53,967 nt of DNA from AP-15 sp035570935 (GTDB taxonomy: Bacteria; Pseudomonadota; Alphaproteobacteria; ATCC43930; CGMCC-115725), in assembly GCA_035570935.1 (NCBI GenBank), contig DATMKU010000084.1, positions 1 through 53,967 on the forward strand, written 5' to 3'. Positions within the stretch are counted from its first letter, which is position 1. Each line of letters opens with the position of its first letter. The position numbers and the translations under genes are program-made. Below the pieces are notes generated by a model. The model had not been told where the DNA came from and made no database searches. It saw nothing but the letters and a program-made list of their open reading frames with translations. Positions 8,948 to 17,119 of this stretch are shown in pieces.

Positions 8948-11900
8948 CCGCGCGCGGCCGTACCGCATCGCCCGCCGCCGATCCGCATGCCTCGGTATGG
9001 GTCGCGGCGTCGGCCGGGACCGGCAAGACCACGGTGCTGACCGAGCGGCTGCTGCGGCTGATGCTCGACGGCACCGACCCGGCGCGCATCCTGTGCCTGA
9101 CCTTTACCCGCGCCGCCGCGGCCGAAATGGCGAACCGGCTGGACGGCGTGCTCGCCGGTTGGGCGACACTGCCCGACGGGGCGCTGGCGCAGGCGCTTTA
9201 CGACTTGACCGGGGGATTTGCCGGCGAGGCGCTGACGGCGCGCGCCCGCCGGCTGTTCGCGCTGGTTCTCGACACGTCCGGCGGCATCAAGATTTCGACG
9301 ATCCACGCCTTTTGCCAAACCTTGTTGCGGCGCTTTCCGCTCGAAGCCGAGGTGTCTCCGGAATTCGCCGTGATCGAGGAGCGCGGCGCCGGCGAATTGC
9401 TGGCCGAAGCCGCACAGCGCGTGATTATCGCCGCCCGCGACGGCGACGACCCCGACCTCGCCGAGGCGCTCGCCATTGTCGCCGACCACACGGCCGAGGA
9501 AACCTTTGGCGAATTGATGCAGGCGTTGGCCAAGGAACGCGGCAAGCTGCGCCGCACCTTGCGCGACGGCCACGCGGAACTGCGACACAAATTGTCCGCG
9601 GCATTGTCTTTGGCCGAAGACGCGACGATCGATTCCCTGGTCGAGGAGTTTTGCGCCGAGGGCGTCGCCGACGAGGCTGGCATGCGTGCCGCCGCCGAAG
9701 CGCTCGCGACCGGGTCGCCAGCTGATTGCGATCGAGCTTCGACGATTGGGGAATGGTACGCCGCCGAACCAAACCGCCGGCCCGGCATGCTGGACAAATA
9801 TGAAGCGCTTTTCTCGACGGAGAAGGGCGAGATCCGCGACAAGCTGATCACTGCTTCGGCGGCTCGCAAGGCCGCTTGCAGTGTCGTTGAAATCCTCGTC
9901 GCCGAGGCCGAACGTGTTCTGCAACTGCGACAGGCGCGCGCTGCGGTCGTCGTGCGCGAGGCCACCTGCGCGGTCGCGCGGCTCGGCGACGCGTTGCTGC
10001 GCGAATTTGGCGAGGCCAAGCGGCTCAAGGGGGTGCTCGATTTCGACGATCTGGTGTCGATGGCGCTCGCCCTGCTGCGCCGGCCGGGAGTCGCACCCTG
10101 GGTTTTGTTCAAGCTCGATGGCGGGCTCGACCACATTCTGATCGATGAGGCGCAGGACACCAATCCCGAGCAATGGCAGATCGTCGCCGCCTTGGCCGAG
10201 GAATTTTTTGCCGGCGACGGCGCGCGCGCTTCGATCCGCACCATATTTGCGGTCGGCGACGCGAAGCAGTCGATCTTCAGCTTCCAGCGCGCCGATCCGC
10301 GGGCTTTCCTGGAGATGCGGCAGCATTTTCGGGAGCGGGTCAATGCCGCCAACCAGACCTGGCTGGAATTGCCGCTCGACACCTCGTTCCGCTCGACCGA
10401 GCCGATATTGCGGGCCGTCGATGCGATTTTTCGCCAACCCGAGGCGCGGCACGGAGTGGCGCTCGACGGCGGCGAAATCCGCCATTCTGCCGAACGCGCC
10501 GATCACGCCGGTCTTGTCGAGCTGTGGCCGCCGGTCGTGCCGTCGCGCGACGACGAGCCCGGCGCCGAGGAATTGCCGGTCGTCTACAAGCGCGCGGCCG
10601 AGCCCCATGCCCGGCTCGCCCGCGCCATCGCCGCGAAAATCGGGCAGTGGCTCGCGATCGGCGAGCGGCTGGCGGGGTACGACCGCCCGTTGCGACCGGG
10701 CGACGTCATGGTCTTGGTCCGGCGGCGCAACGAATTCGTCGGCGAATTGCTGCGCGAACTAAAACGCCGCGGCATCCCGGTCGCGGGCGCCGACCGCCTG
10801 GTGTTGACCGAGCAATTGGCGGTGCAGGATCTGGTGGCATTGGGTCGCTTTCTGCTGCTGCCCGAGGACGATCTGACGCTCGCCGCGGTCCTCAAAAGCC
10901 CGCTCTTCGACATCGACGAGGACGCGCTGTTCGATCTTTGCTATGCGCGCGACAAGGAAACGCTGTGGAATCGGCTGCGGCTGCGCGCCGGCGCCAGTGC
11001 GCAACTGCGCCGGGCCGCCGACCGGCTGTCGGCGTGGCTCGCCCGCGCCGATTTCGTCCCGCCCTACGAGCTTTACGGCGAGATCCTCGGCGCCGAAGGC
11101 GGGCGCCGCGCCCTGCTATATCGGCTCGGCCCTGAGGCCGAAGACCCGACCGACGAGTTTCTCGGCCTGGCGCTCGCCTATGAACGCGAGCACGTCCCGT
11201 CATTGCAGGGGTTTTTGCGCTGGCTGACGGCCGCCGATACCGAGGTCAAACGCGATTTCGCGGCCCGCCCGCGCGACGAGGTCCGCATCCTGACCGTGCA
11301 CGGCGCCAAGGGCCTCGAAGCGCCGGTCGTCTTTCTGCCCGATACGATGGCGGTCCCGGACCAGAAGGTGACGGTGCTGTGGAGCGACGACGGGCTGCCG
11401 TTGTGGAAGCCGCCCGGCGACCATATGGCCGCCCGATACGTCGCCGAAAAATTGGCGTGGCGCGACCGCCAGATGCAGGAATATCGCCGCCTCCTCTATG
11501 TCGGCCTGACCCGCGCGCGCGACCGGCTCTACGTCTGCGGCTGGCAGACCCTGAAGCCGCCGCCGCAGGCATGCTGGCACACGCTGTGCCGCGCCGGTCT
11601 TGGCGAATATGCCCTGCCCTTCGACTTCGACACCAAAGCGTTGATCGGCGAAGAATACGGCTGGGCGGGCGAAGGGCTACGTATCGAGAGCCCGCAGATC
11701 GCCCCGCCCGAGCGCGCGCCGGCGGGCGCCGCGGCACCGGTAGACCAGCCGCCGCCCGACTGGGCGAGGCGGCCGCCGCCGCCCGAGCCCGATCCGCCGC
11801 GGCCGTTGTTCCCGTCGCGGCCGAGCGGCGACGAGCCGCCCGCCCTGTCGCCGCTGAAGATCGGCGGGCGCGACCGCTTCAAGCGCGGCCTGCTCGTCCA

Positions 11901-12366
11901 TCGCTTGCTGCAGAGCTTGCCGCTATTGCCGCTGCCCGAGCGCGACGCGGCGGCGCGGCGATTTCTGGCGCTGCCGACCCATGCGCTGCCTGCGGACGAA
12001 CAGGACGACATCCGCCGCGAGACCTTGGCTGTGCTGGCCCATCCCGACTTCGCGCCGCTGTTTGGCCCGCGCTCGCAGGCCGAGGTGCCGCTCGTCGGCC
12101 TGATCGCCGGCCATGCCGTGTCGGGGCAGATCGACCGCCTCGTCGTCGAGGACGACCGGGTATTGATCGTCGATTACAAAACCATGCGGCCGCTGCCGGC
12201 GAGCGAGGACGAGGTGGCGCCCATTTATCTGCGCCAGTTGGCGATCTACCGCGAGGCGTTGGCGCGGATCTATCCCCGCCGTGACATCCGCTGCGCCCTG
12301 TTGTGGACGCAAGGCCCGCTGTTGATGCCGATCAGCCCGCGGAAGCTCGCGGGGCTGGCACCTTGA
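8941..12366 (+). CDS. addA: Double-strand break repair helicase AddA
   Basis: UvrD-type 3'-5' helicase and nuclease of 1141 residues, the motor subunit paired with AddB. Helicase motifs are all visible: Walker A ASAGTGKTTVL (residues about 25-35), CLTFTRAAAAEMANRL, the DEAQ box ILIDEAQDTNPEQW, motif III VGDAKQSIFSFQRADP, LTVHGAKGLEAPVVF and LLYVGLTRARDRLYV. A RecB-like nuclease follows with GLLVHRLLQSLP, GQIDRLVVEDDRVLIVDYKT and the QLAIYREAL helix. The ATG at 8941 overlaps the addB stop by 7 bases. The frame is open much further upstream, to 8425, but that part is a shadow of addB. A proline-rich linker around 11760-11830 separates helicase and nuclease lobes. Confidence 0.95.
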   Translation: MVAARGRTASPAADPHASVWVAASAGTGKTTVLTERLLRLMLDGTDPARILCLTFTRAAAAEMANRLDGVLAGWATLPDGALAQALYDLTGGFAGEALTARARRLFALVLDTSGGIKISTIHAFCQTLLRRFPLEAEVSPEFAVIEERGAGELLAEAAQRVIIAARDGDDPDLAEALAIVADHTAEETFGELMQALAKERGKLRRTLRDGHAELRHKLSAALSLAEDATIDSLVEEFCAEGVADEAGMRAAAEALATGSPADCDRASTIGEWYAAEPNRRPGMLDKYEALFSTEKGEIRDKLITASAARKAACSVVEILVAEAERVLQLRQARAAVVVREATCAVARLGDALLREFGEAKRLKGVLDFDDLVSMALALLRRPGVAPWVLFKLDGGLDHILIDEAQDTNPEQWQIVAALAEEFFAGDGARASIRTIFAVGDAKQSIFSFQRADPRAFLEMRQHFRERVNAANQTWLELPLDTSFRSTEPILRAVDAIFRQPEARHGVALDGGEIRHSAERADHAGLVELWPPVVPSRDDEPGAEELPVVYKRAAEPHARLARAIAAKIGQWLAIGERLAGYDRPLRPGDVMVLVRRRNEFVGELLRELKRRGIPVAGADRLVLTEQLAVQDLVALGRFLLLPEDDLTLAAVLKSPLFDIDEDALFDLCYARDKETLWNRLRLRAGASAQLRRAADRLSAWLARADFVPPYELYGEILGAEGGRRALLYRLGPEAEDPTDEFLGLALAYEREHVPSLQGFLRWLTAADTEVKRDFAARPRDEVRILTVHGAKGLEAPVVFLPDTMAVPDQKVTVLWSDDGLPLWKPPGDHMAARYVAEKLAWRDRQMQEYRRLLYVGLTRARDRLYVCGWQTLKPPPQACWHTLCRAGLGEYALPFDFDTKALIGEEYGWAGEGLRIESPQIAPPERAPAGAAAPVDQPPPDWARRPPPPEPDPPRPLFPSRPSGDEPPALSPLKIGGRDRFKRGLLVHRLLQSLPLLPLPERDAAARRFLALPTHALPADEQDDIRRETLAVLAHPDFAPLFGPRSQAEVPLVGLIAGHAVSGQIDRLVVEDDRVLIVDYKTMRPLPASEDEVAPIYLRQLAIYREALARIYPRRDIRCALLWTQGPLLMPISPRKLAGLAP

Positions 12367-12421
12367 CGGCGCTTTTTCGCCACCCCTAATGTCAGGCCGG
12401 ATTTTGAGGAGGACCATCGCG

Positions 12422-12742
12422 ATGAAGCCGACCGCCGTCACCGACAGCAATTTCGCCACCGAGGTGCTTGGCGCGGAGGGGCCGGTGCTCGTCGATTTCT
12501 GGGCCGAGTGGTGCGGCCCGTGCAAGATGATCGCGCCCTTTCTCGAAGACCTCGCCGCCGACAAGGCCGGCAAGCTGACCGTCGCCAAGGTCAACATCGA
12601 CGAGAACCCGCAATCTCCGACAAAATACGGGGTGCGCGGCATCCCGACGATGATCCTGTTCAAGGGCGGCAAGGTCGCCGCCACCAAAATCGGCGCGCTC
12701 CCCAAAACCAAGCTCTACGAATGGATCGACTCGGTCCTGTAA
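12422..12742 (+). CDS. trxA: Thioredoxin
   Basis: Classic 106-residue thioredoxin, a cytosolic disulfide reductase recharged by thioredoxin reductase. The active site WCGPCK places redox cysteines at 31 and 34, with the preceding VLVDFWAEW strand and the cis-Pro loop GVRGIPTMILFKGG. The ATG at 12422 is selected because GAGGAGGA lies 8 bases upstream; an in-frame Met-encoding start at 12389 would add an unlikely basic tail and bury that ribosome site. It follows addA by 55 bases and closes the plus-strand housekeeping run. The identification is secure. Confidence 0.97.
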   Translation: MKPTAVTDSNFATEVLGAEGPVLVDFWAEWCGPCKMIAPFLEDLAADKAGKLTVAKVNIDENPQSPTKYGVRGIPTMILFKGGKVAATKIGALPKTKLYEWIDSVL

Positions 12743-13116
12743 ACGGCGACCGCGACCCTTACTGGTCACGCCACACGCTCGGCGCGCGGTTAGCCCACGC
12801 CGGGCGCTGCCATAAAACCGGGGTCCTGGAAAATCACCGAGATAACTCTTAGCAGGTTCGGTGCTCCGGGTGAGATTGGGAAAAGCTGCCTACGGATACC
12901 GACCTTTGTGGGGCACGGCAGCGTGTGGAGAGAATATCCGCACGTATCTACCATCCGCGATTAGTTTCGCGGATTTGAGTGTCCAATCCAAAGCTTCTTA
13001 TTTGTCGCTCTGCATCCGCGAATCCCTGATTTGAAGAACTGAGGAACTAGCGCGATGCGCGTGTGACGCACTGTCAAAGGACGAAGTATTCGCGCCTCAG
13101 CGATTAAAGCCAGCGA
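12743..13116. other. Non-coding spacer with three consecutive hairpins
   Basis: No convincing gene lies here. The spacer separates two convergent genes (trxA and the flavin reductase). Three stems occur in a row: GCTGCC 12885-12890 with GGCAGC 12917-12922; CGTGTGGA 12922-12929 with TCCGCACG 12937-12944 (one G-T pair, 7-base loop); and a perfect ATCCGCGA 12953-12960 with TCGCGGAT 12967-12974 (6-base loop). CATCCGCGA recurs at 13013-13021. None is followed by a T-run. Options are a structured small RNA, a dispersed palindromic element or a Rho-dependent termination zone. Confidence 0.5.
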
Positions 13117-14064
13117 TTACAGATCCAGTTCGAGGACGGGGGTCTTGGAACGCGAGCAGCAGATCAGGACGTAGCGCTGGCGGTCGCCGGCGGAGAGGAT
13201 CTGGTCGCGGTGGTCGGGCTCGCCCGAACGGTAGGGGGTCAGGCAGGCGGCGCAATAGCCCAGCTCGCACGAGGTGCGCACTGGGATGTCGTGGCGGCGC
13301 AATACGTCGATGATCGTCTCGCCCGCTGGGATCTCGTATTCGCCGCCGCTCTTCGCGAGCCGGACGCGAAACGGCCGCTCCTCGCCCAACGGCTCCGGAG
13401 GGCGCGCCGCCGGGCCGGTGAAATATTCGCAATGAACGGAACCTTCGGGCCATGCCGCGGCGGCGATGGCCGCGGCCTTCATCATGCCCGAGGGGCCGCA
13501 ATAATACAGATGCGTTCCGGGCTTTGGGTCGCGCAGCGCCGCGGAGATGTCGAGCCCGCGCGCCGGATCGCCGCCGTCGTGATGGAAGCGCACCCGCCCC
13601 TGCGCCGCGAGCAGGTCGAAATCGTCGCGGAACGCCGTCGCCTCGGGCGAGCGCGTGCAATAGTGCAGCAGGAACTCGGCCCGGCGGCGGCGCAATTCGG
13701 CAATCATTGCCATGATCGGGGTGATGCCGATGCCGCCCGCCAGCAGCAGATAGCGCTCGGCCTCCTCGGTCAGCGGAAAGTTGTTGCGCGGCATCGCGGC
13801 TTCGACCGGGTCGCCGACGCGGACCCCCTCGTGCCAATGGCGCGAGCCTTCGCCCGCGGTCTCGCGCAATACGGCGATGCAGTAGCGCCGGCGTTCGGCC
13901 GGGTCGTTCCACAAGGAATAGTCGCGCACCGCACCCTCCGCGTGGCGCACTGCGATATGCGCGCCCGCGGCAAAGCGCGGCAGGTCGCGCCCGCGCGGGT
14001 CGACAAGCTCGTAGCCGTTGACCGCTTCGGCGAGATAGGTGATCGAACGGACGCGCAACAGCAT
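13117..14064 (-). CDS. Phthalate-dioxygenase-reductase family flavin/[2Fe-2S] oxidoreductase
   Basis: A 315-residue electron-transfer protein of the FMN-NAD(P)H-plant-type-ferredoxin class (vanillate demethylase or phthalate dioxygenase reductase family), which passes electrons from NAD(P)H to a partner oxygenase. The flavin site is RDYSLWND (47-54), the nucleotide-binding loop is LLAGGIGITPI (about 107-117) and YCGPSGMM (188-195). The C-terminal ferredoxin domain ligates [2Fe-2S] with Cys266, Cys271, Cys274 and a Cys at 302 or 303, followed by a hydrophobic tail. The domain order is normal and complete. No oxygenase subunit is adjacent, so the electron acceptor is unknown. A cupin gene is divergent, 130 bases away, and may share regulation. 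Confidence 0.88.
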   Translation of the reverse strand: MLLRVRSITYLAEAVNGYELVDPRGRDLPRFAAGAHIAVRHAEGAVRDYSLWNDPAERRRYCIAVLRETAGEGSRHWHEGVRVGDPVEAAMPRNNFPLTEEAERYLLLAGGIGITPIMAMIAELRRRRAEFLLHYCTRSPEATAFRDDFDLLAAQGRVRFHHDGGDPARGLDISAALRDPKPGTHLYYCGPSGMMKAAAIAAAAWPEGSVHCEYFTGPAARPPEPLGEERPFRVRLAKSGGEYEIPAGETIIDVLRRHDIPVRTSCELGYCAACLTPYRSGEPDHRDQILSAGDRQRYVLICCSRSKTPVLELDL

Positions 14065-14194
14065 CGGGAACTCCGCGCTCTCGGAGGCACTATGCCTGGA
14101 TCGGCGGCGGCGCGCATCTGGCGATGTTGCGCAGTGCCGCGGCGGCGCCCAAGATCGCGGCCCGTTATCTTATTTTGGCCGAGGAGATCAAAGG

Positions 14195-14671
14195 ATGCCG
14201 CTGCAATTGCGCCGGGTGGTGACCGGCCACGACGCCGACGGCCGCGCCGTCGTGCTGATCGACGAGACCGCCAAGAACCTGGCCTCGGCGCGGCCGGGTG
14301 CCACCGCCTGCGTCGTGTGGACGAGCGAAGGCTTTCCGGTCGACAACAACGGCAGCGACGACGAGGGGCGGCGCCAAACCGGCACGACGTTGGCGAACGG
14401 CACTGTCTTTCGCGTGCTCGAACTCGCCCCCGGCTCGGCGCCGCGCAACCACCGCACCGATTCGATCGATTACGCCGTCGTCATGAAGGGCGAGATCGAC
14501 ATGGAGCTCGACGAGATGACCGTGCATCTGAAGGCTGGCGACGTGCTGGTGCAGCGCGGCACGATCCACAACTGGGTCAATCGCGGCGCCGAACCTTGCG
14601 TCATCGCCTTTGTGCTGATCGCCGCCGAGCCGGTCACCGCCGGCGGCCGCGTGCTGCGCGCCCAGGGCTAA
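14195..14671 (+). CDS. Cupin-domain protein
   Basis: A 158-residue single cupin. The first conserved box is represented by APRNHRTDSIDYAVVMKGEI and the second by LVQRGTIHNWVNRG, so metal-binding His and Asp/Glu side chains are available, but the first box does not match the classic HxH spacing exactly. The ATG at 14195 has GAGGAG 8 bases upstream; the frame is open to 14039, but that part overlaps the divergent reductase gene. Such cupins are often found beside aromatic-compound oxygenase components, which fits the divergent reductase. Substrate and reaction cannot be told from the sequence. Confidence 0.8.
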   Translation: MPLQLRRVVTGHDADGRAVVLIDETAKNLASARPGATACVVWTSEGFPVDNNGSDDEGRRQTGTTLANGTVFRVLELAPGSAPRNHRTDSIDYAVVMKGEIDMELDEMTVHLKAGDVLVQRGTIHNWVNRGAEPCVIAFVLIAAEPVTAGGRVLRAQG

Positions 14672-14743
14672 GGATATTTTGCCGCCACGCAGGGGCTACG
14701 GCCTCCGTCCACGCGGGTGTTTTCCGCCGAGGCTCGCCAACGC

Positions 14744-14965
14744 CTACCGGCGGCGGCCCGAATTGCGAAACCAGCCATGCGGCTGCGTTTGCTGCTGCAC
14801 CTGGCGCTGATGCTCGACGATCCACGCCTCGGCGTCGGTTTCGGTGCGAAAGCTCCGTACCGTGGTCGGATGACTGTCTGGGATGTTGACCTCGACACCG
14901 AATGACCCGTCTTCAAACGGGATCACCCGATAGGTCGCCGCTGCGTGGGGGTGAGTCTTCAGCAT
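14744..14965 (-). CDS. Small conserved-looking hypothetical protein
   Basis: A 73-residue protein with no signal peptide or membrane helix. It reads as a small alpha/beta fold: a strand around residues 11-28 (TYRVIPFEDGSFGVEVNIPD), a strand TTVRSF, then a helix TETDAEAWIVEHQRQVQQQ and a basic tail. The arrangement resembles the many short DUF-like proteins of Rhizobiales and Rhodospirillales with a C-terminal AWIxxH helix, but I cannot name a family. ATG 14965 has an AGGA a few bases upstream and avoids overrunning the next gene. It converges with the cupin gene 72 bases away. Function is unknown. Confidence 0.55.
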   Translation of the reverse strand: MLKTHPHAAATYRVIPFEDGSFGVEVNIPDSHPTTVRSFRTETDAEAWIVEHQRQVQQQTQPHGWFRNSGRRR

Positions 14966-15024
14966 CGTCCTATGCAATCGGTTTGGGATTGCGATCCGCC
15001 GTATAACGAGCCCTATGCCGAGGG

Positions 15025-15258
15025 CTACGCCCGCAGATTCGGCGGGAACTCGTTTTCCGCACCACACGCGGAACAGGTAGCGACATCAATGTTGACGCGT
15101 TGCGCCGGACCCATGCCCGAGGCAATCACGGCCCCGCAATTGCCGCACTGGTAATCGGTGTCGCCACTCCCGCGGACCAGCGGTTTCGCCTCCTCCGGCG
15201 AACGATATTCGCCGGCGGCCGATGGCGGCCGCGTAACCTTCAGCGCAACAGACGGCAT
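15025..15258 (-). CDS. Small zinc-ribbon protein
   Basis: A 77-residue protein with two Cys-x2-Cys knuckles, Cys38/Cys41 (YQCGNCGAVI) and Cys62/Cys65 (ATCSACGAEN), the spacing of a zinc ribbon. The N-terminal third is Pro/Ala-rich and probably disordered. The ribosome site AGGAG lies 9 bases before the ATG, which makes it a real gene. It belongs to the string of tiny minus-strand genes after csp and rpsU and is 135 bases from the preceding one. Proteins of this shape bind nucleic acid or serve as protein adaptors; which applies here cannot be seen. Confidence 0.65.
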   Translation of the reverse strand: MPSVALKVTRPPSAAGEYRSPEEAKPLVRGSGDTDYQCGNCGAVIASGMGPAQRVNIDVATCSACGAENEFPPNLRA

Positions 15259-15393
15259 AGAACCGGGCTCCTTTCACGATCGAGCAAGCTGGTCCTCCGT
15301 ACGACGCGCTGGTGGCCGTCAAGCCGGCTCTCCACCCGGTATCGCAGCACGCTCGCCGCTTCGGGCAGTGAGCCGGCGCGTCCCGGTGGCCCA

Positions 15394-15579
15394 TTAAGGC
15401 TCCGGCGGTTGCGCCCCATTATCGACGCGCTCCGCCAGACGCTCGTATTCGCGGGCGGTTTCGTGCAAATGCTCCCTGATCGCAGGCGTGGTAGCGTCGC
15501 CGGCCAAACGTCTGACCCGTGCCGCGTGACGCCGGTAGTAATCAGCCGGCATCGCCGATGTCGTTGGCGGGTAATCCAT
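15394..15579 (-). CDS. Small hypothetical helical protein downstream of rpsU
   Basis: A 61-residue product. After a short Pro/Thr-rich start, residues 11-50 are dominated by charged helix-forming sequence (YYRRHAARVRRLAGDA, then IREHLHETAREYERLAERVD). This is the pattern of short alphaproteobacterial proteins with a two-helix hairpin. Its ATG at 15579 is 13 bases after the rpsU stop, so it is probably cotranscribed; a second in-frame ATG at 15552 begins MPADYYRRH and could be the real start. An in-frame extension to 15690 overlaps rpsU and looks like a shadow. No function is assigned. Confidence 0.55.
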   Translation of the reverse strand: MDYPPTTSAMPADYYRRHAARVRRLAGDATTPAIREHLHETAREYERLAERVDNGAQPPEP

Positions 15580-15592
15580 GCGGACCTGCCGA

Positions 15593-15796
15593 TCAGTAGC
15601 CTTCGCGCTCAAGGCGCTTGCGGAGCATCTTGCGATGGCGCCGAATTGCTTCCCCCAGCTCGCGCACGCGGCGTTCCGATGGCTTTTCATAGGCCCGGCG
15701 CCGTTTCATCTCACGGAACGTACCCTCGCGCTGCATTTTTTTCTTCAGAACGCGCAGCGCGGCATTGATGTCGTTGTTGCGGACAAAGACCTGCAT
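15593..15796 (-). CDS. rpsU: 30S ribosomal protein bS21
   Basis: bS21, a small basic protein of the 30S platform close to the anti-Shine-Dalgarno region, involved in initiation on structured or leaderless messages. The 67-residue sequence starts MQVFVRNNDINAALRVLKKK and continues with MQREGTFREMKRRRAYEKPS and an Arg/Lys-rich C-terminal helix, a full family match. It lies 76 bases downstream of the cold-shock gene on the same strand, an association seen in other alphaproteobacteria. Genomes of this class may carry more than one rpsU copy; this one looks intact. Confidence 0.95.
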   Translation of the reverse strand: MQVFVRNNDINAALRVLKKKMQREGTFREMKRRRAYEKPSERRVRELGEAIRRHRKMLRKRLEREGY

Positions 15797-15830
15797 CGCG
15801 GGGCTGCCCTTACCTCTTCGTGCTCGCTTT

Positions 15831-15865
15831 AAAAAAAGAGAAACGGTTCCGGCCGGGCTCCCGGC
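15831..15865 (-). terminator. Terminator-like stem and T-run between csp and rpsU
   Basis: Read on the minus strand, GCCGGG (15860-15865) pairs with CCCGGC (15852-15857) beginning 8 bases after the csp stop codon. A run of seven T follows at 15837-15831. The 14-base gap between stem and T-run is longer than in a canonical intrinsic terminator, so it may only attenuate and let some transcripts continue into rpsU. Confidence 0.4.
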
Positions 15866-15872
15866 GGCGAGA

Positions 15873-16079
15873 CTACACCAGCCGCAAATCCACTGCGGAG
15901 GTCTTGCCCTGGTTGCCGCGCTCCAGTTCGAAACTCAGCCGCTGGCCTTCGTTTAGATTGCCGATGCCGGCGCGCTCGACTGCCGAGATGTGGACAAACA
16001 CATCGTTCGAGCCGTCCTCAGGCTGAATAAAGCCATAGCCTTTTTGGGAATTGAACCATTTCACGGTTCCGATTGTCAT
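15873..16079 (-). CDS. Cold-shock protein, CspA family
   Basis: A 68-residue single cold-shock domain that binds single-stranded RNA and DNA and melts RNA structure. RNP1 is visible as KGYGFIQP and RNP2 as DVFVHISAVE, preceded by the usual GTVKWFNSQ. The ATG at 16079 gives the standard N terminus MTIGTVKWF; an alternative Met at 16094 would add MRKTT. It heads the csp-rpsU-small-gene series. A leader of nearly 400 bases without genes lies upstream, which is compatible with the long structured 5' leaders of some cold-shock mRNAs, although no promoter could be picked with confidence. Confidence 0.94.
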   Translation of the reverse strand: MTIGTVKWFNSQKGYGFIQPEDGSNDVFVHISAVERAGIGNLNEGQRLSFELERGNQGKTSAVDLRLV

Positions 16080-16476
16080 TGTCGTCTTTCGCAAACAAGG
16101 GGATCACCGCCGCTCGAACGACCGGCGGGGTCAAACGACGACACTGAACGGGGAGCAGGTCCGGCGCTCGATTGCGCTTGGAGGGCAAGCCGAACGATGA
16201 AGAAGTCGACGCGTCTAATGTGGGCGTCCGCGACTGGTTTACAAGCGACGCGCGCCGGTTGCGCGAGCCGCGGCCGCCATGGCGACACGTGAATCCAGCG
16301 AGCGCACAGCACGTTATATTCGCGCACAAAGCCTTGACACAGCTTGTCGTTTCGCCGCGAAATTGGCGCTCTTGGGACAAAATTTCCGGATTATTCCCGT
16401 CAAGCCGGAATTCGGTTGAAGCTCGACGGAGGGCGATGGCCGATCGGGCTGCGTGCCGGCCGGTCCGCGGCTCTTG
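16080..16476. other. Gene-free divider between csp and regA
   Basis: About 400 bases without a convincing gene. It should hold the csp promoter and leader on the minus strand and the downstream end of regA. A CTTGAC at 16333-16338 on the plus strand resembles a minus-35 box, but no good minus-10 follows at the right spacing and no plus-strand gene follows. I see no strong hairpin, repeat or RNA gene. Confidence 0.5.
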
Positions 16477-17079
16477 TCAGCTGCGGGGGGCGTGTTTGCC
16501 GAGGATCCGCTGCAACGTGCGGCGGTGCATCTTGAGGCGGCGGGCGGTCTCCGAGACGTTGCGGTCGCACAGCTCGAACACCCGCTGGATGTGCTCCCAG
16601 CGCACCCGGTCGGCCGACATCGGGTCTTCGGGCGGCTCGGGTGCCGCGTCCTCCTGGGCGAGGAGCGCGCGCTCGACCGCGTCGGCGTCGGCCGGCTTTG
16701 GCAGATAGTCGATGGCCCCGGCTTTGACCGCGGCGACCGCGGTCGCGATGTTGCCGTAGCCCGTCAGCATGACGATGCGGGCACCAGGCCGCGCCTGGCG
16801 CAATGCGGTCACGACATCGAGTCCGCGCCCGTCGCCGAGCCGCATGTCGACAACGGCGAAGGCCGGCGGCCGCTCGGTCACGGCGGCGGTGCCGGCGGCC
16901 ACGCTCTCGGCGGTGGCGACGACAAAGCCGCGGCGCTCCATCGCCCGCGCCAGGCGCTGGCACAACGGCGCATCGTCGTCGACGATCAGGAGGGTGCGTT
17001 CAGTCTCGGGAAGACCGCGCAATGCCGTGGACGGGCCGTCGGCGGCAGCGGGTCGGATCGGTCGGTCGATAGCGTTCAT
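16477..17079 (-). CDS. regA: Redox response regulator RegA/ActR/PrrA family
   Basis: A 200-residue response regulator that activates or represses photosynthesis, respiration, carbon- and nitrogen-fixation genes in response to redox in characterised alphaproteobacteria. The receiver has the acidic pocket LIVDDD (32-36), phospho-acceptor Asp78 in AVVDMRLGDG, and the switch residues MLTGYGN and LPKPAD. A Pro-rich linker (EPPEDP) precedes a Fis-type helix-turn-helix VSETARRLKMHRRTLQRILGK at the C terminus, the near-invariant RegA recognition region. The N terminus is some 25 residues longer than in short family members. The kinase regB lies 40 bases upstream in the same direction, so the pair is an operon. 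No senC lies between them, unlike in Rhodobacter. Confidence 0.93.
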   Translation of the reverse strand: MNAIDRPIRPAAADGPSTALRGLPETERTLLIVDDDAPLCQRLARAMERRGFVVATAESVAAGTAAVTERPPAFAVVDMRLGDGRGLDVVTALRQARPGARIVMLTGYGNIATAVAAVKAGAIDYLPKPADADAVERALLAQEDAAPEPPEDPMSADRVRWEHIQRVFELCDRNVSETARRLKMHRRTLQRILGKHAPRS

Positions 17080-17119
17080 CAGGCTCGCCTATGGCGCCGG
17101 GCGCGGCGGGACTGGCCGG

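Noticed and set aside
8899..10608. Long antisense open frame across addA
   Set aside because: Shadow of addA; the sense frame contains every helicase motif, the antisense product has none.
12841..13020. 6S RNA, tmRNA, SRP RNA or RNase P RNA
   Set aside because: The hairpins are real but conserved sequence marks of these RNAs were not found; kept only as an unidentified structured region.
16172..16708. Plus-strand open frame reading into regA from the csp/regA spacer
   Set aside because: Arg/Ser-rich shadow without domain or ribosome site, antisense to the RegA helix-turn-helix.
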